Below are positions 35,490 through 43,921 of a stretch of 64,000 bases of DNA, in pieces; position 1 is the stretch's first letter, and each line of letters opens with the position of its first letter. Source of the DNA: Flavobacteriales bacterium (GTDB lineage: Bacteria; Bacteroidota; Bacteroidia; UBA10329); NCBI GenBank assembly GCA_016124845.1, contig WGMW01000049.1, positions 1 to 64,000 of the forward strand. The letters run 5' to 3'. The position numbers were made by a program, and so were the translations under genes. The notes under the pieces were generated by a model. The model did not search any database. It was not told the DNA's origin and worked only from the letters and a program-made list of their open reading frames with translations.

Positions 35490-36812
35490 ATGAAATTCTC
35501 AGAACTGAATCTGCATCCAAGCCTAATGGAAGGGTTGGATGCCATGGGGTTCGAACAGACAACCCCCATTCAAGCACAATCCATTCCCGAACTCATTAAA
35601 GGCCGCGACCTTATAGGCTGCGCGCAGACAGGAACCGGTAAGACAGCTGCCTTTCTCATTCCAGTTATTCAACGCGTGGTTGAAAGCACCAATGACGGTG
35701 TAAAGGCGTTGGTCATAGCACCAACACGCGAACTGGCCATTCAGATCGATCAGCAGTTGCAGGGACTGGGCTATTTCGCGGGCGTTTCGTCCATTGCCAT
35801 TTATGGCGGAAAAGATGGCACTTCGTGGGATTTTGAGAAGCAATCGCTGATGGGCGGTGCTGATGTCATCATCTGTACGCCTGGTCGCGTGATTGCCCAC
35901 ATGGGATTTGAGTATGTGAATTTCGACAAACTCGAATGCCTGATATTGGACGAGGCAGACCGCATGCTGGACATGGGTTTCCATGACGACATTATGAAGA
36001 TCGTGGAACTCACGCCCAAAAGTCGGCAGACCATGTTGTTCTCTGCCACGATGCCGCCCAAGATCCGCAAGCTGGCGCAAAGCCTGCTCAAAGATCCTTT
36101 AAGTGTTGAAATTGCCATTTCCAAGCCCTCTGAGAATATTAGCCAAGTAGCATACATGGTTCATGATGGCAGTAAGGAACGTTTACTTGAGCTGCTGATG
36201 GCAGAACGCGAGGTGAACAGCTGCATTATTTTTTGCTCCACCAAGGACAGCGTAAAGTCGGTGAACAAACGTCTTCAACGCAAAGGCTGGAAAGCTGCCG
36301 CCATCTCAAGTGATCTGGAGCAGGCCGAACGGGAAGAAGTGCTGAACGCCTTCCGTAATCGTAAGTTAAATTTTCTGGTCGCCACGGATGTGCTTTCACG
36401 TGGAATCGATATTGACAACATCGAAATTGTGGTGAACTATGAAGTGCCGCGCGATGCGGAAGATTACGTGCACCGCATCGGTAGAACGGCCCGTGCAGGT
36501 GCCAGCGGACAGGCCATCACGTTCATTAATGAGGATGATGTTTACCGCTTTGCTGACATCGAACGGTTGATCGAACGCACCATCGAAAAACCGAAACTTC
36601 CAGATGAGTTAGGCGAAGGCCCCGAGTACAATCCTTCGGAACGAAGAAATGGAGGTGGTCGCAATCGTAACCGCAATAGAAAAGGCGGTTCGCACAAACC
36701 TTCGGGTCATTCGGGTGGTGATGGCAAAAAGAAACGTTTCAATCCGAAATGGAAGAAACGTAAGAAGAAAGGTGGAGGCAATTCCGATAATTCGCAGAGC
36801 CAAAGCTCTTGA
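35490..36812 (+). CDS. DEAD-box RNA helicase (RhlE-like)
   Basis: A 440-residue helicase with all motifs: Q motif (FEQTTPIQAQSIP), Walker A AQTGTGKT (45-52), PTRELA, LDEADRMLDMGF, SAT, and HRIGRTARAG. The C-terminal tail of about 60 residues is basic and low-complexity (GGGRNRNRNRKGG), typical of RNA-binding tails. It unwinds RNA in ribosome assembly or decay. The true start is the ATG at 35490 (KFSELNLHP), not the in-frame TTG upstream. Confidence 0.95.
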   Translation: MKFSELNLHPSLMEGLDAMGFEQTTPIQAQSIPELIKGRDLIGCAQTGTGKTAAFLIPVIQRVVESTNDGVKALVIAPTRELAIQIDQQLQGLGYFAGVSSIAIYGGKDGTSWDFEKQSLMGGADVIICTPGRVIAHMGFEYVNFDKLECLILDEADRMLDMGFHDDIMKIVELTPKSRQTMLFSATMPPKIRKLAQSLLKDPLSVEIAISKPSENISQVAYMVHDGSKERLLELLMAEREVNSCIIFCSTKDSVKSVNKRLQRKGWKAAAISSDLEQAEREEVLNAFRNRKLNFLVATDVLSRGIDIDNIEIVVNYEVPRDAEDYVHRIGRTARAGASGQAITFINEDDVYRFADIERLIERTIEKPKLPDELGEGPEYNPSERRNGGGRNRNRNRKGGSHKPSGHSGGDGKKKRFNPKWKKRKKKGGGNSDNSQSQSS

Positions 36813-36821
36813 CGTGTAAAA

Positions 36822-36866
36822 TATAATTGTCATTAATGCCTTAATTGGTTAATTTTGACAATTATA
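36822..36866 (+). promoter_or_regulatory. Operator-like inverted repeat upstream of hipBA
   Basis: Inverted 11-bp arms TATAATTGTCA at 36822-36832 and 36856-36866, 23 bp apart, in AT-rich DNA 7 bp before the hipB start. Arms of this kind are expected for autorepression by the HipB helix-turn-helix protein. Confidence 0.65.
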
Positions 36867-36873
36867 ATTTACA

Positions 36874-37161
36874 ATGGGCTGGCAATTTCAATTGGAAGAT
36901 GATCTGCTTGCAGAACTTGGCAAACGCATAAGTCAGTTTCGCAAGAACGCGGGAATGAGTCAGCAGGACCTTGCCGACCGCGTTGGGGTAAGTCGTGTGA
37001 ACATCAGCGAGATCGAACGCGGAGCAAATACAACGGTCAGCACGCTTCTGCGCATTCTCAAGGTTTTTAACCGTTTGGATGCTTTGGAAGAAGTGTTACG
37101 GGTTCCGACCATTTCTCCCAAACAACTTTTTGAGCAAGAGAACAAAAAGCGTGGCAAGTGA
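36874..37161 (+). CDS. hipB: HipB-type antitoxin (XRE helix-turn-helix)
   Basis: A 95-residue DNA-binding protein with an XRE helix-turn-helix: LGKRISQFRKNAGMSQQDLADRVGVSRVNISEIERG (about residues 15-50). As the antitoxin of a HipBA pair it binds the toxin and represses the operon. It overlaps the hipA start by 4 bp (GTGA), and an inverted repeat that can serve as its operator lies directly upstream. The long C-terminal tail, rich in Lys and Gln, could contact HipA. Confidence 0.92.
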   Translation: MGWQFQLEDDLLAELGKRISQFRKNAGMSQQDLADRVGVSRVNISEIERGANTTVSTLLRILKVFNRLDALEEVLRVPTISPKQLFEQENKKRGK

Positions 37162-38432
37162 GCAACGTGAAGGTGAAAATATGGTCGGATACGGTAGGTT
37201 ATCTCACGTGGGATGCAAACAGCAACACCTCCATCTTCGAACTTGATAATGCTTATCGCGAGGCAGATTACAACCTATCGCCTCTGTTGCTTGACAAGCG
37301 GCAGCGTTTGCACTATGGAGGTGCTTACAATGAACTTTTCGTGGGGTTGCCCCCGATGATCGCAGACAGCCTTCCGGATGCTTTCGGGAATCGAGTGTTC
37401 CAAGAATGGCTGATACAGAACAATTATCATCTACAGGATCTGAATCCGGTTGACCGATTGATGTATGTGGCCAATCGAGGAGTTGGAGCCTTGGAATATG
37501 AACCGGGAAAGGAGGTGATGGGTGCTGTCAGTGAAGTGGATTTCACTGAGCTTGCCAACGTATCGAAGAAGATCATTGAGAATAAATATGCGTTTTCGGA
37601 TTTTGTGAGTGAACGTGAAGCGTTGCAGCACATTCTCAGCATTGGCTCGTCTGTTGGCGGTGCACAGGCCAAGGTGCTTGTAGCTGTCAATTCTGCTACA
37701 GGCGAGATTCGCGCAGGCGATGTTTGCCATGCAGATACCGCGTTCACATACCATATCGTCAAACTTGCTTACGATACGGACACACCTTGGGGCAAGGAAA
37801 AGACGTCCGTGGAATATGTTTATTGGCAGATGGCCCAACAGGCCGGACTTGGTATGATGCCAAGCGAACTGCTTGAAGTGGACGGTTCTTTTCATTTCAA
37901 AACGCAGCGATATGATCGGGTGAACGGAAAGAAGGTCCATACGCAGACGTTGGCCGGTCTGACGGGATATTCTGACCGAACAGTTCCTTTCAGTTACGAA
38001 CAGCTTTTCGGGATCATGGAGCGGTTGCAGGTTTCGCACCGCGATAAGGAACGTTTGTTCAAGCAGATGGTGTTCAACGTGGCTGCTTGCAATATGGATG
38101 ACCACTTGAAGAACTTCAGTTTTGTGATGGAATCCAATGGCGGTTGGCGGCTTTCACCAGCTTACGATATCACCTATCCCTTCGATCCTTACAAACCAAG
38201 CATGAAGTTTCATAAGCTGACCATCAACGGAAAATCCAAAGAGATCGGTAGGGGAGATGTGCTGGCTGTTGCCAAGAAGGTCGGGATTCGGAATGCAAAG
38301 AATGTGGTGGATGGAATCTGTGTCGCGGTGAGCGGTTTTGCTCAATTCGCCAAGGAAACTGCCATTGGCCCAAAGACCATCCACCTGATAGAGAAGGATA
38401 TCGAACAGCGCATCGCGTTGCTTCAAAACTGA
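37158..38432 (+). CDS. hipA: HipA-type serine/threonine kinase toxin
   Basis: A 424-residue kinase. The HipA N-domain is at residues 1-110 (LPDAFGNRVFQEWL), followed by SVGGAQAKVLVAV (the phosphate loop region), the catalytic NMDDHLKN (Asn312-Asn319) and the metal-binding SPAYDITY (Asp337). E. coli HipA phosphorylates glutamyl-tRNA synthetase and causes growth arrest and persistence; the target here is unproven. The start is GTG and overlaps hipB. The gene ends only 3 bp from a convergent gene. Confidence 0.93.
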   Translation: MSNVKVKIWSDTVGYLTWDANSNTSIFELDNAYREADYNLSPLLLDKRQRLHYGGAYNELFVGLPPMIADSLPDAFGNRVFQEWLIQNNYHLQDLNPVDRLMYVANRGVGALEYEPGKEVMGAVSEVDFTELANVSKKIIENKYAFSDFVSEREALQHILSIGSSVGGAQAKVLVAVNSATGEIRAGDVCHADTAFTYHIVKLAYDTDTPWGKEKTSVEYVYWQMAQQAGLGMMPSELLEVDGSFHFKTQRYDRVNGKKVHTQTLAGLTGYSDRTVPFSYEQLFGIMERLQVSHRDKERLFKQMVFNVAACNMDDHLKNFSFVMESNGGWRLSPAYDITYPFDPYKPSMKFHKLTINGKSKEIGRGDVLAVAKKVGIRNAKNVVDGICVAVSGFAQFAKETAIGPKTIHLIEKDIEQRIALLQN

Positions 38433-38435
38433 GCG

Positions 38436-38963
38436 TCACTTCAACCGCAAGCGCATTGAACTGATGGTTTTTCCATCAAACTGAACGATGGAAACCTTGA
38501 TTTGCCGACCACCCAGATTGGCGTTGGGCGAACCCGTGTAAACGAATGAGGAACCTGTCTTCCCAAGGTCTTTTTTGTTGTATGTAACTGACTTGAGGTC
38601 TTCAATGTGCTGCTTCACCATTTTGTGATCCATGCCGAGTGTAAAACCGAATGGCCACGCTTGTTTATAGCCGCCTTTGTCTGTGAACGCGGTCAGTTCC
38701 ACCATCATCACTTCATATTTCGGTAGTGCAAACTTGTCTGAAGCGCGGTTGATGAATGTGATCTCGATTCCTTTCTCCTCGTTGCGCCACTTCTTGTCTG
38801 TGCCATCCTCAGAAATGGTTTCTTCAAACGGCCCGCAGTTCTCTCTGAAATCTGTGAGTGTTCTGTAGATGTCGCGCTGTCCGATAAGCGCCAAAAGGTC
38901 TTGGCATCCATTCTGTGCCAACAGGGATGACGTTGTAAGAAGAAATGGGATCAGGAGTTTCAT
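38436..38963 (-). CDS. Exported protein of unknown function
   Basis: A 175-residue protein with a signal peptide (cleavage near LLAQ-NG). It contains two cysteines (NGCQDL and RENCGPF) that could form a disulphide, and a pattern of strand segments (EITFINRAS, KYEVMMVELTAF, IKVSIVQFDG). No family is recognised. It lies 4 bp downstream of the glutamate-synthase-like gene and so is probably in its operon. Confidence 0.7.
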   Translation of the reverse strand: MKLLIPFLLTTSSLLAQNGCQDLLALIGQRDIYRTLTDFRENCGPFEETISEDGTDKKWRNEEKGIEITFINRASDKFALPKYEVMMVELTAFTDKGGYKQAWPFGFTLGMDHKMVKQHIEDLKSVTYNKKDLGKTGSSFVYTGSPNANLGGRQIKVSIVQFDGKTISSMRLRLK

Positions 38964-38967
38964 TTCT

Positions 38968-40509
38968 CTACTCCGCCATGGTGTTCAGCATACATCCGTT
39001 GGCCACGGTCGGATAGATCTCATCATACCTCAGTACTCTGTTCATGCTTACTCTTCGCTTCACATGTGTGCGATTCAGTTGGCTGTAATGCGTACTTCCT
39101 GTTGCTGCCACCAGCTCTAAAAAGCTCTGAACCGTCTTTTTGTGATACGAGGCTACGCGCTTGGCCTTGTCTTCCACCACCAGCCCGCGCATCAGGCTTT
39201 TGTTCTGCGTTGCCACACCCGTTGGGCAGGTGTTCACATGGCATTCCAACGACTGAATACAACCAATGGCCAACATCATCGCACGGGCACTATTGCACAT
39301 ATCGGCACCCAAAGCAACCGCGCGCGCCATATGAAAACCACTGATGATCTTGCCCGATGCGATGACCCGGATGTCCTTCTTGAGGTTGAAGCCAGTGAGC
39401 GTATCGACCACAAAGGCCAACCCATCCCGTAGCGGCATTCCCAACGAATTGGAGAATTCCACCGGGGCGGCACCCGTTCCGCCTTCGCCTCCATCTACGG
39501 TAATGAAATCGGGGAGAATACCTGTGGAGAGCATGGCCTTGCAGATGTCCACAAATTCTTCAGTTCTGCCTACGCACAGCTTAAAACCGGTAGGCTTTCC
39601 GCTTGAGAGTTCGCGGAGCTGTTTCACGAATTCCATCAGACTTTCTGCATCCGAAAAGGCCGTGTGATGCGGTGGCGAGAAAACCGTGGTGTGCGGCTCC
39701 ACGTGGCGGATGGCTGCAATTTCCTCGGTGTTTTTGATGGCGGGAAGAATACCGCCATGTCCGGGTTTGGCGCCCTGAGAGATCTTGATCTCTATCATCT
39801 TCACACTTTCATGCGCAGCTTTCTCTTGAAACAGTTCCGGGGAAAACTTCCCATCCTTTGTTCTACAGCCGAAATATCCTGTTCCGATCTGCCAGATGAT
39901 GTCACCGCCAGGCTGCAAATGGTGAGGACTCAGGCCGCCTTCGCCCGTGTTGTGCGCAAAGTTGCCGAGTTTGGCACCCGTGTTCAACGCCAGTATCGCG
40001 TTCTTGCTCAGCGAACCGAAGCTCATGGCCGAGATATTAAGCACACTGGCAGAGTAAGGTCTGCTGCATTGCTGACCTCCAACCGTTACGCGGGGCACAT
40101 CATCCATTTCATCTGGGTTTTTAGCGTAGATGGAATGCTCCATCCACTCGTAGCCTTCGCTGTAAACATCCTCTTGGGTTCCGAACGGAGCGGTATCGTT
40201 CACGCCTTTTGCACGTTCGTAAACCAACGAGCGTTCAATACGGTCTATCGGCCTTCCCTGCGTATCCGTTTCCACAAAATACTGCATGATCTCTGGACGG
40301 AAATCTTCAAGCAGATACCGCAAATGCCCTACCACAGGGTAGTTGCGCAGAATGCTGTGCTGCGTCTGAAAAATATCATAGACACCAAGAACCACGAGCG
40401 GTAAAACAACGATAAGGAACCAGACCACAGGAGGCCAGATGGTATAGATCGCTGCAATGGCAGCAAGGCTTGCAACAGATAGAAAAATAAACAGCTCACG
40501 TACTTTCAT
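38968..40509 (-). CDS. FMN-binding glutamate-synthase-like protein
   Basis: A 513-residue protein: two N-terminal membrane helices (about residues 5-45), then the FMN-binding TIM-barrel domain of glutamate synthase (SFGSLSKNAILALNTGAKLG, HNTGEGGLSPHHLQPGGDI, KISQGAKPGHGG, ITVDGGEGGTGAAP). An iron-sulphur cysteine set is visible in CIQSLECHVNTCPTG. The amidotransferase domain of true GltB is missing, so it is the stand-alone GltS-like type with unknown reaction, membrane bound. It follows the APC permease gene by 41 bp. Confidence 0.9.
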   Translation of the reverse strand: MKVRELFIFLSVASLAAIAAIYTIWPPVVWFLIVVLPLVVLGVYDIFQTQHSILRNYPVVGHLRYLLEDFRPEIMQYFVETDTQGRPIDRIERSLVYERAKGVNDTAPFGTQEDVYSEGYEWMEHSIYAKNPDEMDDVPRVTVGGQQCSRPYSASVLNISAMSFGSLSKNAILALNTGAKLGNFAHNTGEGGLSPHHLQPGGDIIWQIGTGYFGCRTKDGKFSPELFQEKAAHESVKMIEIKISQGAKPGHGGILPAIKNTEEIAAIRHVEPHTTVFSPPHHTAFSDAESLMEFVKQLRELSSGKPTGFKLCVGRTEEFVDICKAMLSTGILPDFITVDGGEGGTGAAPVEFSNSLGMPLRDGLAFVVDTLTGFNLKKDIRVIASGKIISGFHMARAVALGADMCNSARAMMLAIGCIQSLECHVNTCPTGVATQNKSLMRGLVVEDKAKRVASYHKKTVQSFLELVAATGSTHYSQLNRTHVKRRVSMNRVLRYDEIYPTVANGCMLNTMAE

Positions 40510-40550
40510 TACCAATATGTTTGAGTTCCGTGACGCACCATTGCATCACG

Positions 40551-42293
40551 TTATATGATCAATCTTACACCGCCCAACTGTTCTACTTTGAACGGGAAAT
40601 GGTCGCCTGGCGAACCGATGAACATGAAGTTGACGGGGATGTTCCATTGCTTCGAAAGCTTCTCGATCAGCTTCGGACCGAAGGCTTCTTCCAATACAAT
40701 GAAATCGATTTTGATGTGCGGATATTCGCGGTCCAGCACATCAATGTCGTTGAGGAACTGGGCTGAGGGTGTCTGTCCTTTCTTCACAGCAGTTACAACC
40801 TTCAGTTTCTTGGTATGCTCGTTCCGTTGAATGTACTGCATCACCTTGTTCAGCGTGGCCACGTCATCATCCTTGGTAAAATACACGAACTCCTGCGAGT
40901 TGATCTCATCGATAAGATTGGTGAGGTTGGTGTTGGAGCGGATAAAGAAGTTCTGAACGGGCGTGAACATGTATTTGAGAATACTGAGAAGCAAACGCAA
41001 CAGCAGCGTTCGGTTCAGCATAATGGTCACCAACAGCAATGTGGGAATGAAATATTGGAAGAACACGATGAGGTATGGTGGGTTGAGAACCGCATTTCCG
41101 ATAATGGCCGTTAACACCGCAATTATGGCTATCATCAGGGAGATCCAACCAGAGCGTTCTGGGCGCGGGAGGTTTCTGCGTCTGACTTTCAGAAGCACAT
41201 TTCCCAGACCGAAAAGTACCATCACCGATAGGAAGGCAATGGTGTAAACACCAGCCAAGGCTCCGAGTTTTCCGCCAGTAATGAGCAGGATGGAAACGCA
41301 GAGAAAGAAGAACAACAACGAAATACGGTAGGCACTTCCGCGACTGTTCCGCTTGAGTAGGAAAGGAGGGAGGATGCGGTCCAAGGTGATGCGCTCCACC
41401 AGTCCGCTTACTCCCACATACGAAGTAAGCACTGCACCGCTCAGCACCAGCGCAGCATCTACCGAAATAAGCACCGATAGCCATTTGCCGCCCGTTACAT
41501 CTCCCATGTAAGAGAGTAACGCTTCCTGATTGCCTTCTACCGCTTCGATCGGGATGATGGCCAAGGCAAGGAATGCCATCAATGGGTTGAATACCGTGAC
41601 CACGATCCACATGTTGCGCAGCGTTTTGCGGAACACTCCTTCCTGCTGTTCTTCCACAAAATTGGCCGAACTCTCGAACCCGCTGATGCCCAACATGGCT
41701 GCGGCAAATCCGAAGAAGAGTGCTCGCAGAATTCCACCTTCCACAGGCAGATGGAAGTTGGCAAGGAACACATCGAATCCGTTGACAATAATGTGCCATC
41801 CGCAGAAACCCGAAAGCAGTACCAACGATGTAAGATGGAAAATGAAGATGCCGATGGCCACTTTGGACGATTCCCCAATGCCGATGATGTTCAGTCCCAT
41901 GAACATGGCCAGCAGTACAATGGTGGCAATGATGATGGGCAACTGGTGGAACAGGCTGTGCAGATAATGTATGGCCTCGTTGGCCGAGATGACGGCCGTG
42001 GCCATGTACGATAGCAGCGTAAGCGTGGCCGCCAACGATGCCATCGACTTGCTGGTGGTGTTGAGCAGGGCGTTGTACGCGCCTCCGTTAAGCGGCAGCG
42101 CACCCACCACTTCGCCATAGATCTTGCGGAAGAGGAAGAGCACCGCACCCACCATTAGCAGCGAGATCCAGGCATATTGGCCTGCATACATAATGGCCAA
42201 TGCCGAAACATAAAGACAGGACGAACTGATGTCGTTACCCGAAATGGCCGTGGCGGCCAGCTCATTCAACTTCTTTGGAACTACCTTTTTCAT
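40551..42293 (-). CDS. APC-family amino acid permease with C-terminal soluble domain
   Basis: A protein of about 580 residues with 12 hydrophobic segments in the first 440 residues, including the APC-family opening (TAISGNDISSSCLYVSALA) and the GFESSANFVEE motif after helix 6. The last 120 residues form a soluble domain (FVYFTKDDDVATLNKV ... NFMFIGSPGDHFPF) that looks like a nucleotide-binding regulatory fold. It probably imports an amino acid and feeds the glutamate-synthase-like enzyme encoded next. I chose the ATG at 42293; upstream in-frame codons are weak. Confidence 0.85.
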   Translation of the reverse strand: MKKVVPKKLNELAATAISGNDISSSCLYVSALAIMYAGQYAWISLLMVGAVLFLFRKIYGEVVGALPLNGGAYNALLNTTSKSMASLAATLTLLSYMATAVISANEAIHYLHSLFHQLPIIIATIVLLAMFMGLNIIGIGESSKVAIGIFIFHLTSLVLLSGFCGWHIIVNGFDVFLANFHLPVEGGILRALFFGFAAAMLGISGFESSANFVEEQQEGVFRKTLRNMWIVVTVFNPLMAFLALAIIPIEAVEGNQEALLSYMGDVTGGKWLSVLISVDAALVLSGAVLTSYVGVSGLVERITLDRILPPFLLKRNSRGSAYRISLLFFFLCVSILLITGGKLGALAGVYTIAFLSVMVLFGLGNVLLKVRRRNLPRPERSGWISLMIAIIAVLTAIIGNAVLNPPYLIVFFQYFIPTLLLVTIMLNRTLLLRLLLSILKYMFTPVQNFFIRSNTNLTNLIDEINSQEFVYFTKDDDVATLNKVMQYIQRNEHTKKLKVVTAVKKGQTPSAQFLNDIDVLDREYPHIKIDFIVLEEAFGPKLIEKLSKQWNIPVNFMFIGSPGDHFPFKVEQLGGVRLII

Positions 42294-42431
42294 TGCGATT
42301 CGTTCGTTTGCATAAAGCAAGCGTTAAAATAGCAGGTACGCTTGAATGTGTGGCAAGCTAACCAAAAGGTTGTGCACGAAGTGTTAAAAAGCGTTATTGC
42401 TGAGTTCGATCTGTTCTCGAACAAACGTGTT

Positions 42432-42809
42432 TCAATTGTTCATGTTGCTGTCCGATTCGCTGGCCGAACCCTGTGGGTCAAGGATCTCACCATTCTCATC
42501 AAGGTAAACATCCGTAAACTCGTTGCCTTTTCCTGTCTGGTATCGGATCATGTAGTGATGGGCGCTACCTGGCGTGCGCTTCCCAACCTTGTAGACCTTA
42601 TCCACTTTCCAGCTCGAATACTTGTCGGTTTCCACAGCTTTCATCACGGCCATTGGAAGGTCTTTGTACTGCATTTCAGCGGCTTCTACCGCAGGCGAAA
42701 GCGTAGACGATTTTGCGTTCTTCGTAGACGCGCTCTGACCAAAGAGATCCATGGAAAAAGTCAGCAAAATACTGATCGTTAGAATGGAGATAAATGCTTG
42801 AGCTTTCAT
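42432..42809 (-). CDS. Small exported protein, PepSY-like fold
   Basis: A 125-residue protein with a signal peptide (cleavage near LFGQ-SA). The mature part (LPMAVMKAVETDKYSSWKVDKVYKV ... YMIRYQTGKGNEFTDVYLDENGEIL) has the helix-then-sheet pattern of PepSY-like small periplasmic proteins common in Bacteroidota. Function unknown. It stands alone between the permease and the OmpA-like gene. Confidence 0.7.
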   Translation of the reverse strand: MKAQAFISILTISILLTFSMDLFGQSASTKNAKSSTLSPAVEAAEMQYKDLPMAVMKAVETDKYSSWKVDKVYKVGKRTPGSAHHYMIRYQTGKGNEFTDVYLDENGEILDPQGSASESDSNMNN

Positions 42810-42986
42810 GATGTATGGTGTTTTTGATGAAAAGATTCAACTTCGAAACCCAAACGCCTGTAGTTCTACAAACAGTTGGTAAAAACTACCAAACGTTCAA
42901 CAAACCAACGGTGGACGGTTTGGAATTGTTCACTGCGTGATGATATAAGTTGTGATGGTTTTAATACGCAGTTTATCTTCGTGCTG

Positions 42987-43772
42987 ATGAAGCTTCTTTT
43001 TCCGTTTGTGGTTTTAGCGGTTTCTGCTTTTGGGCAGGAGAGGTTTGAAGCGGATACGGTCGTTAAAGGTTATGTATGTGACTTTAAGACTAAGAAATTG
43101 GTCAACGGGGAAATTACTGGGGTTGGAGTTGATGGTACCACGTTTGAGATTTTATTTGAGGATGGGGTCTTCTGGCTTGCGAACAATCTGATTATGCCAG
43201 ATATGTCGTACGTTCTGACTATTTCTGACCCGAAAGAGAAATCAAAGAGGCGGTTTCTAAACAGAACCTTCAAAGTTTCGACAGTTGGAATTAAGGAAGA
43301 TGACCTGCCCCTGATCAACGATAAGGAGGTGGACTATCCTACTGGTTGTGGCAGAACACCTAATGTGTTTTTCGCCAAGAACTCTTCGCAGCTTGACATT
43401 CTGGCCATTGAGACCTTAACTGAATTAGCATCGACATTGAAGGAGAATCCAACAGTTGTGATGGAGATTATCGGAAGAGCTGGATTTTATGAAGATGGGG
43501 TTGCCCAACTTTCGCTCAGGCGATCTGAAATCATTGTTGATTTTTTAATGGGAAAGGGTATAGTTGCTGATAGACTAATTACTTCGATTCAATCAGCCGA
43601 TTCAGCTCCTTATATCATGGATTTGTATGTTCCGCCAATACAAAGAGGAACCGTGTTAGATAAGAATTATGTTGACAGTTTAGTAGGTTTTGAGCTGAAA
43701 GAGTTAGCACGAAAGTATAATTCTGCTGCCCAATTCAAAGTGATACGAAACGATTACGTGCCGAAGAAGTAA
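42987..43772 (+). CDS. OmpA-family C-terminal domain protein
   Basis: A protein of about 261 residues with a signal peptide (cleavage near AFGQ-ER). The C-terminal half is an OmpA-like peptidoglycan-binding domain (VFFAKNSSQLDILAIETL ... VMEIIGRAG, then LSLRRSEIIVDFLMGKGI), though the usual Asn/Asp peptidoglycan contacts are less clear. The start was set to the ATG at 42987 where the signal peptide begins. Its stop codon abuts the fragment of the ABC-F gene end (TAA directly followed by the fragment's stop on the other strand), which suggests this was the native neighbour of the ABC-F gene. Base composition is more AT-rich than its neighbours. Confidence 0.75.
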   Translation: MKLLFPFVVLAVSAFGQERFEADTVVKGYVCDFKTKKLVNGEITGVGVDGTTFEILFEDGVFWLANNLIMPDMSYVLTISDPKEKSKRRFLNRTFKVSTVGIKEDDLPLINDKEVDYPTGCGRTPNVFFAKNSSQLDILAIETLTELASTLKENPTVVMEIIGRAGFYEDGVAQLSLRRSEIIVDFLMGKGIVADRLITSIQSADSAPYIMDLYVPPIQRGTVLDKNYVDSLVGFELKELARKYNSAAQFKVIRNDYVPKK

Positions 43773-43811
43773 TCACTCCAACTCACTCAATTCCAACCAG
43801 CGCATTTCCTT
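43773..43811 (-). pseudogene. Truncated duplicate of the ABC-F gene 3' end
   Basis: 39 bp on the minus strand encoding KEMRWLELSELE and a stop, matching the C-terminus of the ABC-F protein (EMRWLELSELEG), except that the last Gly codon is missing and there are two base differences. It lies directly against the OmpA-like gene's stop codon. The intact copy ends at 43922, 110 bp further. Confidence 0.8.
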
Positions 43812-43841
43812 TCTATCAATTTATTGACCAGTACCGATTTC

Positions 43842-43862
43842 CAATTCGCGATTCGCGAATTG
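43842..43862. repeat. Perfect 21-bp palindrome in the spacer between ABC-F and its fragment
   Basis: CAATTCGCGA, one central base, then its complement. The rest of the spacer holds a CGCG-rich tract (repeats of ATCCGCGT) resembling dispersed intergenic repeats. No gene fits here. Confidence 0.75.
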
Positions 43863-43921
43863 AAACTTATATCAGCAAGAAATCCGTGAGAATCAGCGCG
43901 ATCCGCGTCATCCGCGTTCCA

